From positions 3,923,001-3,987,000 of the forward strand of contig NC_091879.1 in the NCBI RefSeq assembly GCF_019399895.1: a stretch of DNA of 64,000 bases, in the 5' to 3' direction. Below, piece after piece: positions 25,416-36,600 of the stretch (the stretch's first letter is position 1; every line of letters starts with the position of its first letter). Position numbers and translations under genes: made by a program. This DNA is from Cardiocondyla obscurior (Eukaryota > Arthropoda > Insecta > Hymenoptera > Formicidae). Below the pieces are notes generated by a model. The model was not told where the DNA came from. It saw only the letters and a program-made list of their open reading frames with translations, and ran no database searches.

Positions 25416-26371
25416 TCTCGACGCTCAAGCCTCGTTCTTCAGCGTATCATTATCACTAATCCTGCAAAGAGCACGACTTTGAGTAACAGTTTATTCGAAA
25501 GGGATTAATATCACTCGATCAACGAGAGTCGTTAAATTAACAAGGAGAATATTGTTCGACTAAAAGAGGGAACTTAACGAAGGAGAGCGCGACCTTATAA
25601 ATCTCCCTAGCCGTGGCCGGTTTTTTTTATTGTTGCTTCCTCTTCTTTCTTTTTTTTTTTTACGCTTGTTGATCATCTACCGTGTGACGTGAACGTCATA
25701 CACGCGAGAGTATTAGTACCCACCGATCGCCAGCGAGCAAACACGATTGGAGCGGAGTAATATGACTGTATGACACACGGAGCGAGGTCACCGGTCGTCT
25801 ATTTTCACAACGTCATCTTACAGGCCACAAGGTATACTATTCTCATTTCCCGGCGTATTATCGGTAGCCGACATCCGAACGAAGTCGGCGTCGATAACGC
25901 AACACATATTACAACGACGTAAATCCGAATAAAATAATAATATATAAATAATATACACGCTAAAAATAGGACAATTTATTATTTAATTAAAAATTACCCT
26001 TTACATGTATGCATAGTATACTTCTGGTGCTTAAAATACGCAGACTAGTTTATTCAGTTGTCGTCGACAATTGCCTGTAGACTCAGGTGTCGAAGGAAAA
26101 AACAAAATTAAGACGAAGTACCGATTGCAAATGACGGAAGTCGAAGTGACAGAAGCGTGAGCTCGTGCGCGCACATTTCACCTATTGGAATTTCAAAAGC
26201 CGGCCGTCACGCGTCGCGATAATCGATGTTTCGAGGATGCCAGTACGCTCCGTTCGATTAAACGGTGTGGTGTGTATATAGCTCGTAAGCAGTTGACGTG
26301 CGAGCGGCCGTGCACTGATGGTGTTTCAAAACTCCGTTGCACCGCCGAGTTAGTCGTCGCGAGATTGCAAG
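25416..26371. promoter_or_regulatory. Shared 5' region between head-to-head GLG1 and ERp44
   Basis: 956 bp separate the two start codons, including both 5' UTRs. On the minus strand a polypyrimidine tract ending TTTGCAG places a GLG1 5'-UTR splice acceptor just upstream of 25461. The middle (about 25700-26150) has CpG-containing segments and no convincing TATA box, as expected for housekeeping genes. Both products act in the early secretory pathway, so a bidirectional promoter, possibly with unfolded-protein-response control, is plausible. I did not identify a clear UPR element. Confidence 0.5.
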
Positions 26372-29300
26372 ATGCCAGCCCGCTGTGATATATTCCGCGT
26401 CAAAGTACTTACGATCGCCTGTCTGTTGGTAAGTAACATCACGGCGGTCGCGTTGCCACGTCATTTTGGAACTCGAAAGGTGTCGGCGGTTCGGCGATCC
26501 TCCCGTTAACGGAGGCCGCCCACGGCGGCACCTCGGCTTCTCTGCTTTGTCTTTTAATAGCCAATTTATTCGTCCTAATGCCAAGACGCTTCAAGGAATC
26601 GCTTATACCGCGACGTGTCCGACGCCATAACCTATACCGTTGGATTACAATAGCCTTGCGTAAAAAAAAAAGAATAATAATAATTAACTTGAGAAATGAA
26701 CGATTGATTGAAGGAAAAATCACGTTTCGCATGGTCCGCCATAAATTTGCAAAATTTTTCTATAATTCTATGTGTTGGATATAAATATTTTTTTGAAGAT
26801 AAGATTAGCATTTTTATTTACGATTTTATTTACGATTATTGTTATTGTATTTGAAATCATTATTATATAATTTAAGAATTGAACTGGAGGACTTATGATT
26901 TTAAATATACATGGTGTACAATTAACATTGCATATTTTTAGATACATCTGACAAACAGTATAGCAGAAGTAACAGAAGGTGCCCTTTCACTTACAAGTAA
27001 AAACATTGATGAAACATTAGGTAAAACATGGTCATATGTATAAACAGCAAATGCTAGTAAACTTATGTATGCACACTAGTGTGTCCAATTAAATTTGCTA
27101 ATAATCAAGACTGTATAGTTACTTTTCTTAATTACAATTTATTTTGCAGCTGAGAATGAACTTGTGTTTATCAATTTTTATGCACAATGGTGCCGCTTTA
27201 GCAATCTATTAGCCCCAATATTTGATGAAGCTGCAGAAAAGATTAGGGAAGAATTTCCACAGTCTGGAAAAGTAGTAATGGCCAAAGTAGATTGTGATCG
27301 CGAGAGTAAGTATGTTTTAAACATAAAATTTCCTTAAAGTATATAAAGTATATATAATTTGTATTAATTTGAATATTAAATGCATCAGATTTACATTATT
27401 TCAAGAGCTGTTTTTGTTTCTTAGCATCTGTGGCATCTAGATTTCATATAACTAAATATCCAACATTGAAAATAATAAGAAATGGACAACCAACTAAAAG
27501 AGAATATAGAGGGCAACGATCGGTAGAAGCATTCCAAGAATTTGTCAGAAAGCAATTGGAAGATCCTATTAAAGAGTTTTTCGATTTGAGGGAAATTAGC
27601 CAACTCGACGATAAAAAACGTATGATTATAGGATACTTTGAAAGGAAAGATGTACCGGAATATGAATTATTTAGGAAAGTCGCCACCAATTTGAAAGAAG
27701 ATTGCCAGTTTTACGTTGGTTTTGGGTAAGACATTTTTTATTTTTAGTCTACATAAATTTCTTTATAATACACACTTCTTAAAAAAGCTTATATAAATGC
27801 AAAAACTCCTATTAACACGAGAATACCACGTGTGGTCTAGATTTTATAATAATTACTACAATATTTTATTTAACAAGCACTTGCTCCAATCAAAACTGTG
27901 AAATTGGACAGCATTTACATTTATTGTAAGTAAAGTGGTATACATAATTTCACAGGCACTTTTGTGATAGAAAATTTTATTTTTCGTAATCATTAATTAT
28001 TAAAAAAAATTTTTCTTTGTATAATATAATCTTATTGGAATATTACGTTAATTTTATTAATTATTTCATATAATGACATACAACTCAGGTATTTCTTTTT
28101 ATATATATGTATATAATTAAGCATTACAGAACACGCATGTCACTTTCTCCTGCTTTTTTTTTAAAGAAAATTTATATTTAATAATTCTTGGACAACAAAT
28201 TATTCATGTATATATCTAACATTGTACTTAAAACATCTCTTCTTTTAAATGTAAACCGAGTTTTCTTAAAATTAAAAAAAAAATTAATTAAACTTTAGTT
28301 CAGACGAATTTTAAAAAAATTAGATATCTGATTTCGCGTCAATTGACTGCAATCATTATCTCAATTTTGGTCGGTGATAGTAGCGGCACATAGCATTTTT
28401 TCTCGGAATTTTTTAGACTCGAATTTAATGGTAATAAACGAGTTTTTTTTTAGTTTCAAGGAAATCGGCAGCAAGCCACAATCGGCAATTGAAGTATTGA
28501 TGGAAATCAACTGATCTAAAGTTCCACTCACATTTACACATTTCTAAATTTTGTTCTAGTTATATATATTTTTTAATTGTATTAATTATATTATTTGAAT
28601 AACGAAGTAATACATATTTACTATTAAATAAAGATGTATGACTTAAATATATTTTTAAATAATATGTGTAGCAATGCAAGCAAAACGATGCATCCTCCAG
28701 GAGAGCCTATTATTGTCTTCCGATCGGATAAAGCTCTTTCTGTTGAAGACGATGAAACTTATAAGGGAAGTTTGTCAGTTTATGATGAATTAAATGTGTG
28801 GGCGCAAGAGAAATGCGTGCCATTCGTGAGAGAAATAACATTTGAAAATGCTGAAGAACTAACGGAGGAAGGCTTACCTTTCCTTATATTGTTTCATGCT
28901 CCTGATGACTTGCAAAGCGTTAAGCAGTACAAATATATCGTAACTAAGTCATTAATGAGTGAAAAACGTATGTTAATCTATTTTTATTCATGTTAACTAT
29001 TAATTATTTATAATACTTTAGCGTAATATTAATTCGGCTGATCTTTCTCTTTCAGAAAATGTCAATTTTTTAACCGCCGACGGCCTGAAATTTGCGCATC
29101 CACTACATCATTTAGGGAAAACAGCAACAGATTTACCATTAATTGCGATAGACAGTTTTAGACACATGTATTTGTTTAAAGACTTTAACGATATTTTTGT
29201 GGAAGGAAAACTCAAAGATTTTCTGCAGGATTTGTATTCCGGAAAGCTTCATCGTGAGTTTCATTATGGTCCTGATATCAGTAACAATGAAATACCAGTT

Positions 29301-29402
29301 ACGGGAGGACAAGTAAAAACGCCCACAACTCCGCCGGAGTCTGCATTTAAAAAACTGGCACCAAGCAAAAATAGATATACCATAGTTAAGGATGAACTAT
29401 AA
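26372..29402 (+). CDS. ERp44: Endoplasmic reticulum resident protein 44 (thioredoxin-family chaperone)
   Basis: Six coding exons (26372-26428, 26942-27020, 27150-27305, 27425-27725, 28672-28967, 29056-29402) join in phase to give 411 aa; human ERp44 is 406 aa. Exon 1 begins a signal peptide (MPARCDIFRVKVLTIACLL). The first thioredoxin domain carries the family hallmark WCRFS (CRFS instead of CxxC), followed by VDCD and the cis-Pro segment KYPTLKI. Two further redox-inactive thioredoxin-like domains follow, then a disordered Thr/Pro-rich linker and the C-terminal tail VKDEL. ERp44 retains partly assembled secretory cargo and ER oxidases (Ero1) by mixed disulfides through the CRFS Cys, cycling between the ER-Golgi intermediate region and the ER via the KDEL receptor. 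The gene is divergent from GLG1 and looks intact. Confidence 0.95.
28291..28523. mobile_element. Possible small terminal-inverted-repeat element in an ERp44 intron
   Basis: A 13-nt sequence (28291-28303) reappears as its reverse complement at 28511-28523 with one mismatch, enclosing 233 bp with no open frame inside the 946-bp fourth intron. The interior has weak further symmetry. No target-site duplication is obvious. It could be a decayed MITE or coincidence in AT-rich DNA. Confidence 0.3.
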
Positions 29403-30352
29403 TGAAATCGAACGTGGTACAATGCAGGGTGATTTTCGTAATTAATTTATATCCAGTATATTAGAAAAAAAAAAAAAATGAATTACATTCGGGGATTTTC
29501 CAACATTTGACATAAAAACATATTATTTTCATAGTGCGTTTGTAACGCAAGTCTTCTTAAACCTCGACGAATCCGTTTTTCCTTCTCTACAATTCGTTCT
29601 CTCTCTCTCTCTCTCTCCGTAGGATGAGATTGAATTACTCACCAATCATTGTTATTTAATTTAAAAAAAAAAAAAAACGTTAACAGAGATTATTTGTTAA
29701 TTATACATAATTTTCACATCTATAGATACAAAATACGATATAGCAATTTATTTTTTATAAAAATAAAAGTAAGTTTGCACGATCTATTGTCGGCAAACGA
29801 ACGGCTAAGAACAGAAAACTCTTTTCCTTTTGATAAGACACGTCTGTTCTTAAAGTGAGCTATTTGAGAGCATTTTTTATATTGACTGTGAAACTGCATC
29901 TACCAGTGTCAATAATTGGGTATCAGATCTTTTTACATATATGAAACGATCGTGCAAGTTGACGTCGTTATTGTTCTCTCCAATTCCGATGTGAACCTCA
30001 GTCTTTATATGTAAAAGAATTTGATTTACGTAACCTCTGCTTTCTCATATTCTACCCCATCAAAAATCTTTGCACAATATTTAGCAACATTTATGAACGA
30101 TCACATTCGTCGAGAACATGAAGCGTAAATGTGTTCGAAAATATACAATAGTATCGTAATGCGTGTATGCGTTGATCATATTGCATATGGGGCAATTGTT
30201 TCTGAATGAGATGTATAAAAGGAAGAGAGAGAAAGTAAAAATACTTTATCTATTGCATGATCGTAACTCGAGTAAGTGAAATCTCAGCGTGCCCTCGTAA
30301 GATAGTCATAGGATGCATTATTTGTATGATTGATGATATTGTTTTGTCTGTT

Positions 30353-30362
30353 AATAAATAAA
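30353..30362 (+). terminator. Candidate polyadenylation signals (overlapping AATAAA)
   Basis: Two overlapping AATAAA hexamers lie about 950 nt past the ERp44 stop. They are the cleanest hexamers found before the P450 gene, but an unrecognised variant signal closer to the stop could be used instead. Confidence 0.3.
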
Positions 30363-30393
30363 TTTCTAAGTCACATTATTATATTAATATAAG

Positions 30394-30473
30394 ATCCCTA
30401 TAAGCGATAATGTTTTTTAATATTTTAGGGAGTGTTCACCAAATATTAAATAATATTATACGTTTATAGGGAT
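30394..30473. repeat. 80-nt foldback repeat (MITE-like or pre-miRNA-like)
   Basis: The left half starts ATCCCTATAAGCG and the right half, reverse complemented, starts ATCCCTATAAACG. The similarity continues inward for about 30 nt with a few mismatches and one indel. The whole unit folds back on itself, with a central loop around GGGAGTGTTCACC. No gene is inside. Confidence 0.55.
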
Positions 30474-31057
30474 AATCCTTTCAATTCTATTCGTCAGTAA
30501 ATGATTCGGTCATTATCGTTACATTGCTTTCTTTAAACTCGATTATGTAAGTAGATTAATTAAGGCACGTTTAATCAATCATTTATTAAGATCTTTAATC
30601 AATTATTAAAATATCGATTAAATCATTACAATGATGAGCATTTTGAGGTCAAAATTAAATTAATTGAAAATAATCAACCTTATGTCATTATAATTATGTT
30701 ACTTTCTCTCTAATTTTTATTTTAACACTTAGTTTTTAATATGCTATTTTTCTTACAGCGGTACTGCACGAAGAAAAATGTACTTTATACGATTAGATTT
30801 GTATGTTACGTGATATCACGCAACTCGTAAATTATGTTCTGTAAAAATACTACAGAGCTCTTTCTTCTGCGCTTACTTTGCAAAGCTACGTAATTCGTGC
30901 AGCTTGAAGAAAATATAGTTTAATAAAGCATTTATATTGAATAAACCCATAAGTTACGAGACATTGTGTAACTTACAAATGCTCGTTTACACTTTCGCGT
31001 TCTATCAGGCAGCGAAGGTCATATCTTATCTTGCGCAATACGATCAATGACGCCGGT

Positions 31058-31066
31058 TATATAAAG
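31058..31066 (+). promoter_or_regulatory. TATA box of the CYP9-like gene
   Basis: TATATAAAG lies about 100 nt before the start codon, predicting transcription start near 31088-31095 and a 5' UTR of roughly 70-75 nt. A focused TATA promoter suits an inducible detoxification gene. Confidence 0.65.
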
Positions 31067-31164
31067 AAGGAACCGTTGGTAACAGAATAGTCATCGGTAT
31101 ATTCGTGACTTAAGCGATATTAAGTCAGAACGATCAGCGTAGTTCGCTGGAATAACTTGCCATC

Positions 31165-32706
31165 ATGATAGATACGTGGATAGTGTTGTCTCTTGTAGTA
31201 GGCGTTATCACCATTTATTACTACTACTTTGAAAAGTTGAAATTTTTCAAGAAATATGGAATCGCACATTTACCACCAGTGCCTGTTATGGGTAATATGG
31301 CACCAGCTTTTCTCCGTAAGATATCACTGGCCGAACTTGTACAAAAGACTTACTATTTAAATCAAAACGCTAAATATGTTGGATTTTTCGACGGCATGAA
31401 TCCGGTCGTGATGATCCGCGACCCGGAACTTATTAAAGCCATCGGTGTTAAAAACTTCGAAATGTTTCCCGACCATCGGACTTTCATCGACGAAGAGAAC
31501 GATCCTTTATTCGGTAAAAATCTATTCTCGCTTCGCGGTGAAAGATGGCGAGATGTGAGGGCTTTGCTAAGCCCAGCTTTCACCTCTAGTAAAATGAAGG
31601 CTTTATTTAAATTGATGTCCGAGTGTGCCGTTAGTTTCACTGATTTCCTCTCCAAGCTGCCGGAGGACGAGAATGTTATAGAAATGAAGGAGAGCTTCAC
31701 CAGGTACACAAACGACGTTATTGCAACTTGCGCCTTCGGCATCAGCGTCGATTCTATGAGGGATCGTGACAACGAGTTTTACGTTTATGGAAAGGATCTT
31801 ACAACTTTCGATACTTTACGCAACATCAAGTTATACTTAGCTAGAAGTATACCAGCGCTCTCCAAGATATTTGGCTTTAAATTCGTTGACGATCACGTAG
31901 GTCAATTTTTCAAAAATCTTATTAAGAGCACGATACACACCAGAGATGTGGAAAATATCGTGCGACCAGATATGCTGCAACTGATGATGGAGACCAGAGG
32001 TAAGCGAGGACCTGGAAAAGAATTGACCATCGAGGATATGACGGCACAGGCATTCGTCTTCTTCTTCGGTGGCTTCGACTCGGTCTCCAGCTTGATGTGC
32101 TTTGCCGCTCACGAAATCACCGTGAATCCGCATGTTCAAGAAAAGCTTCGCGACGAGGTGGACGAAGTTCTGAAGGCAACCAACGGAGAAGTAACTTACG
32201 ACGTACTGAATGGAATGCAGTATTTAGACGCCGTGCTCAACGAAACTCTTAGATTGTGGCCTATAGCTTCTGTTCTGGACAGATTGTGCGTAAAAGATTT
32301 TGAATTGCCTCCGGCAGAGCCTGGACAAAAGCCCTTCCTCGTGAAAAAAGGGATGAGCGTTTGGTTCCCTGTTTACGCTCTGCAACGGGATCCAAAATAT
32401 TTCGAGAAGCCGGATGAGTTTCATCCTGAACGTTTCTTGGACGAGAACAAGAAAGATGTAAATTCATCTGTATATATACCATTCGGAATTGGTCCTAGGA
32501 TGTGTATAGGCAACAGATTTGCGTTATTGGAAACCAAGGCCGTATTATTCAATTTGTTAGCTCGCTGCGAATTAAAAATGTGCGCAAAAACTATGCGCCC
32601 GTTGCGGCTGAGCAAGGCGACTTTTAGCATGCTGGCGGAAGAAGGATTCTGGTTAAAGATTCAGGCGAGAAATAATACTGTGCTTCCTAACATTGCTAGT
32701 GAATAA
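31165..32706 (+). CDS. Cytochrome P450, CYP9-like (clan 3), single exon
   Basis: This is an uninterrupted 513-aa microsomal P450. It has an N-terminal membrane anchor (VLSLVVGVITIYYYYF), a Pro-rich hinge (HLPPVPVMGN), the C-helix WRDVR, an I-helix with FGGFDSVSS around Asp305, the K-helix ExxR (ETLRLWP, Glu360), the region around FHPERF, and a heme loop PFGIGPRMCIG with the thiolate Cys at 447. All catalytic motifs are present and the length is normal. The usual oxygen-activating Thr of the I-helix is replaced by Ser or shifted. The overall sequence is closest to insect CYP9 proteins, from memory; these oxidise xenobiotics such as plant toxins and insecticides at the ER. I give no individual CYP name. 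The gene has no introns, a TATA box 100 nt upstream and AATAAA 40 nt downstream. It is convergent with the SLC12 gene. Confidence 0.93.
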   Translation: MIDTWIVLSLVVGVITIYYYYFEKLKFFKKYGIAHLPPVPVMGNMAPAFLRKISLAELVQKTYYLNQNAKYVGFFDGMNPVVMIRDPELIKAIGVKNFEMFPDHRTFIDEENDPLFGKNLFSLRGERWRDVRALLSPAFTSSKMKALFKLMSECAVSFTDFLSKLPEDENVIEMKESFTRYTNDVIATCAFGISVDSMRDRDNEFYVYGKDLTTFDTLRNIKLYLARSIPALSKIFGFKFVDDHVGQFFKNLIKSTIHTRDVENIVRPDMLQLMMETRGKRGPGKELTIEDMTAQAFVFFFGGFDSVSSLMCFAAHEITVNPHVQEKLRDEVDEVLKATNGEVTYDVLNGMQYLDAVLNETLRLWPIASVLDRLCVKDFELPPAEPGQKPFLVKKGMSVWFPVYALQRDPKYFEKPDEFHPERFLDENKKDVNSSVYIPFGIGPRMCIGNRFALLETKAVLFNLLARCELKMCAKTMRPLRLSKATFSMLAEEGFWLKIQARNNTVLPNIASE

Positions 32707-32745
32707 TAGTACAGTTAATGACCGTGTTAAAATTTCCGAAACTAC

Positions 32746-32751
32746 AATAAA
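32746..32751 (+). terminator. Polyadenylation signal of the CYP9-like gene
   Basis: AATAAA begins 40 nt after the stop codon, with a second copy about 20 nt further on. The position is typical for a short insect 3' UTR. Confidence 0.6.
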
Positions 32752-33612
32752 ATTCGCTAAAAAGTATTAAATAAAATTTTTTAAAAAAGTTTAATATATA
32801 TTTTTCGTCATTACTATAATAATGATTTTAATAACATTATAACTTAATAACAATAAATATAATATAATTTTCTTCAAAATAATTTTAATATTTAAAAATC
32901 TAAATTATTACATTGTACATGTTTATTGTTTTAGATTAATTTTATTACTTTTTTAAACTTAATAAAAAATAACCAAGTTATTTACAATAAAAATAGCGTT
33001 AATACCTCTAATAGTTAATAATTACGCTAACATTTCTAACCCGAGATAATCTAATTCGATCACATTAAAACTTTCGCGAAATGTTCTTCTTCCACTTGAT
33101 TATTTTTCCCTTCGTTCCTCAACTCTCACTATTTCACTATTGTGTCTTTTTCATTCGCTACTATTTTTATTATTTCAGCTTTCCTGCCCAAATCAATGTG
33201 CTCTTCATTCGAGCCACCCAAATCATACTCACACATATTCGAAAAATCTCGCTGGATCCTATTGATGGTCGAATACGGCCAAATTTCGTTATGTTCGTCA
33301 TCACACTCTTCTAGGTTTATAATTTATCAGTCAGGTATCAGAATTTTCATTTACTCCGTCCTTTTTCTCATTCTCTGACAATGCAAATGTACTTTGCAGA
33401 CTTGTCAAAAATAGGTGATAAATTTCTGTAACAAAGTATTTTAATATTATTATACAGGGCTCTGATTACTTCGAAGTATAATTAATGATTTGCTTTCTCA
33501 CATTTGCTGCTAAAGTTATATTATCGTTACAGCAACGAGAAATTAATCTTTCGCTTAAAAGTTGCTCTATTGTTATTGACGTACTAGATATAGTTAGATC
33601 ATGCTCGGTGGA
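32752..33612. other. AT-rich spacer and 3' flanks of two convergent genes
   Basis: No open frame is convincing. It should contain the 3' UTR of the SLC12 gene on the minus strand; TTTATT at 33166-33171 (AATAAA on the minus strand) is a weak candidate signal about 440 nt past that stop. Confidence 0.5.
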
Positions 33613-36600
33613 CTACGAGTAGAACGTTAATACAGATGTATGATTTCCGCGAACTAGAATCGTGGGCGGCATATCTCTCGTAAGTGTTTCCAGCCAAGCC
33701 ATGTACAAGGGCGCGGAGACTGCACCCTTTCTTGGCATTGGTAAGGACCTAATAATCATAAAAAATAATTACAAACTCCAGCTTGTACCTCCCGATAAGA
33801 AATATTGCAAGCCTTAATATATGCATCATATTTAATATTTTTATTATACGTACATAACTACCAAGGTGGACTGACTCGAGTTTTCCAATAATAATTCTCG
33901 CAATCGCAATTGCCGATGCGTTTTATCTCGTAATGTTTGTAGTTCGTTATCGGTGATATAACATTCTAAAAATAATAATCATATCGATTTAATAGATTGC
34001 TGAAAATGAAAGTTGTGTTAATAACTCACCGCCATCTTCGGAAGAGTCGTTTATTCGAAAATCGGATATTAATTTATCGAAGAAAGACCGCGTCTCCTCC
34101 TTTAGCTCGACGCCGATATCGTCCACTATCTTCAAGCTGCTGTAGTTAATTCGCGCTTTGTTCATTATTTCAACCATTCTGCAACACAATTATAAAGTTT
34201 TACATCGAAATCGTAAGGTTTCCCGATGACCGAAACGAGCGAGCAGGAGTCTTAATTTAATTATTAATGTTCGTATATTATAAAGTACTATTTTTGTCAT
34301 TTACTTACTCTTTTTCTTGCGCGCTGATATCGTGCTTGTGATTAGTCAGGGCGAATATTCTCATCTTACAGTGCTTCCAGTTTGAGCGAGTGCTGATTAT
34401 ATATGGTAAAAGGATCGTCAAACCTGTCGAATACAAATTTCTGCCACTTACAAATAAGTCATAAATTCTCCAACGACTTTAATGCGGATGATTGAGGTAC
34501 ATACGTAACGTGTCCGTATCAAACTCAGTCGACGTACGTACCTCAATCATCACGGATAAAATCTAACTTTATAAAGTACCTCCATCGTCGTACAACCACC
34601 ACACGTCGATGGTTCCCGTTTTGTATTTCTTTTGAAAGACTGTAACATTTTCTGGTATGGAAGCCATTCCGCCATTTCGTCTTTCGCTGAAATAATTAAT
34701 AACATCGTTAAAAATAAAAATAATTAAAACCGCTTTAATAAAAACTTACAGTAATTTATCAACCGCGTGTTTCTTCTTTTGTTTTAAATTCTCTTGAGCT
34801 CTCCAATGTATCGTTGAATAACCGATCACAGGTGTTGTATCGGGCGTGGAAAATGGAGAACCTACAAAATAAAATTAAAATATAATTACATTTATAAAAT
34901 GATTTGAGAGGAACAATGGTTTCCTTTTTCTTTTTCTTTTACCTATTATCGGCACGCTTTGCACTCTGGGAATTTGTGCGCACATAGAAATATTACTGTC
35001 GGCGTGCATTAGAGTGTTCCCCGACAAATTATAACTGCTCTGGGCGAGACCTCCATGGTCGTCGTCTCCATTTGTATCTTCCCCGTTAGTGATGCTGGAG
35101 CAATCTAGGCCTTCGGCAATCCTCAAAATTGCCACAGCCAACTTGTTATCAAAAGCATTGCTAGAAAAGAACAAGCATTTAATTTTTTTTTTGTAACTTT
35201 GTGTCACTCACATTAATAGAATTATTATTTCAAGGGAATGCTGCAGCAACAAATCAATTTACTTACTGAAGTATGTTAAAGTATTCTTGCAAATCACTGT
35301 GATTGCACGTTGACCAGTGAGTTTTATAACCCATGAGAACCACATTGGGAGCCAGCTTGCCTATCCCGGTAGCCTGCATCAGTGCAGCTGCGCCTCGTTC
35401 CAGGCTCAAATCGTCCACCAAATGATAGAACGATTTTATACGTTGTTGTTGCAACCAAAATGAGCCATTATTTAAACGCACCGAGCGTAATCGATACGAC
35501 AGCCGCGTCTGAAATTTCGTTGAATATTTAGCGTCACAATTTTATCACAAAGACGATTATGTACAGCAATTTATATTACGACTCAATCGATTTGATACCG
35601 GAAAAACTTCACCGGCAATTAACAGAGAATTATTCTTCGTAATGAGATTGGCTAAGTGTATCAGCGCAGGTCTCGCGGCAGGTGGACCAGTCAGCGCCAA
35701 AATCTTAGGAGCATAGTTCTTCACGTGTTCATCGATGGAGTTCAGCCTAAAAATTATCGTAAGTTTCACGTCAAAAAATCCGGCTTTTAAAATCTTTATA
35801 AATTAAAATATTAACTATAATTAATAATACCTGTAGACGATGGAAATTGCAGTCTTGAAGGTTTGCGCTTGAGTGCTGCTACCCCAATTAACATCTGGTT
35901 TACGGTAAACTACTATAAGATATAGGGCAAAGATAATGACAAAGGTAACAAGTGAAGTCACCCAATCGATAAGGAACATAATTGCCACACAAAGGATAAA
36001 ACCCATCAGAGAGATCCAAGTATTATAGTACTGCAAAAAAAAAAAGAAAAAAGGGAGTGTCTTTAAGAAACGTTTTCTACATTTTGCGAATTATTTAACT
36101 AAACAAATTTTTAATTTACTTTAAAACTGGGCCGCCATCCGAGAGGTCGAATCAACGCCGCGTGAAAGGTGCAGAAGTTGATTAAAGCGTATGATGCTAA
36201 ATAGAAGTTAGAGATGAGCGGTGCGACCGCGTTGAGATCGGCTAAAAAGGGAAACAATTAAAAGTTTTTAGAAGACGGAATTAACAGGTAAAAAAGAAAA
36301 CTTGAAATAAATTAGCAGCGGTTTGGGAGGGACAGCTTACCAATTAAAAGAAAGAGAGCGGCGACGGCAAATGTAAGGATGTATCCTCGATAAGGCTCCC
36401 CGGATTTTCCATATCCTTTGCTGAAGTAAATCAATCCGGGATAAATTCGATCTTGACCCAAAGCTTGAATGAGTCTCGGCACCGACAGCAAATTTGTCAG
36501 CGCTGTCGACAAAGTTGCGGCGAAGCAGCCGGCGTAAATTAATGGACCCCACAAGGACATTAACTGCATAACCTAAAAAAAAACAAAGTAATTTCGCATA

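Larger units (their letters stand above)
29403..31057. other. ERp44 3' flank and spacer before the P450 gene
   Basis: AT-rich DNA with no supported gene. It contains a CT microsatellite (about 29598-29617), candidate ERp44 polyadenylation hexamers near 30353-30362 and a foldback element at 30394-30473. The nearest AATAAA-like sites to the ERp44 stop are poor, so its 3' UTR may be several hundred nt long. Confidence 0.5.
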
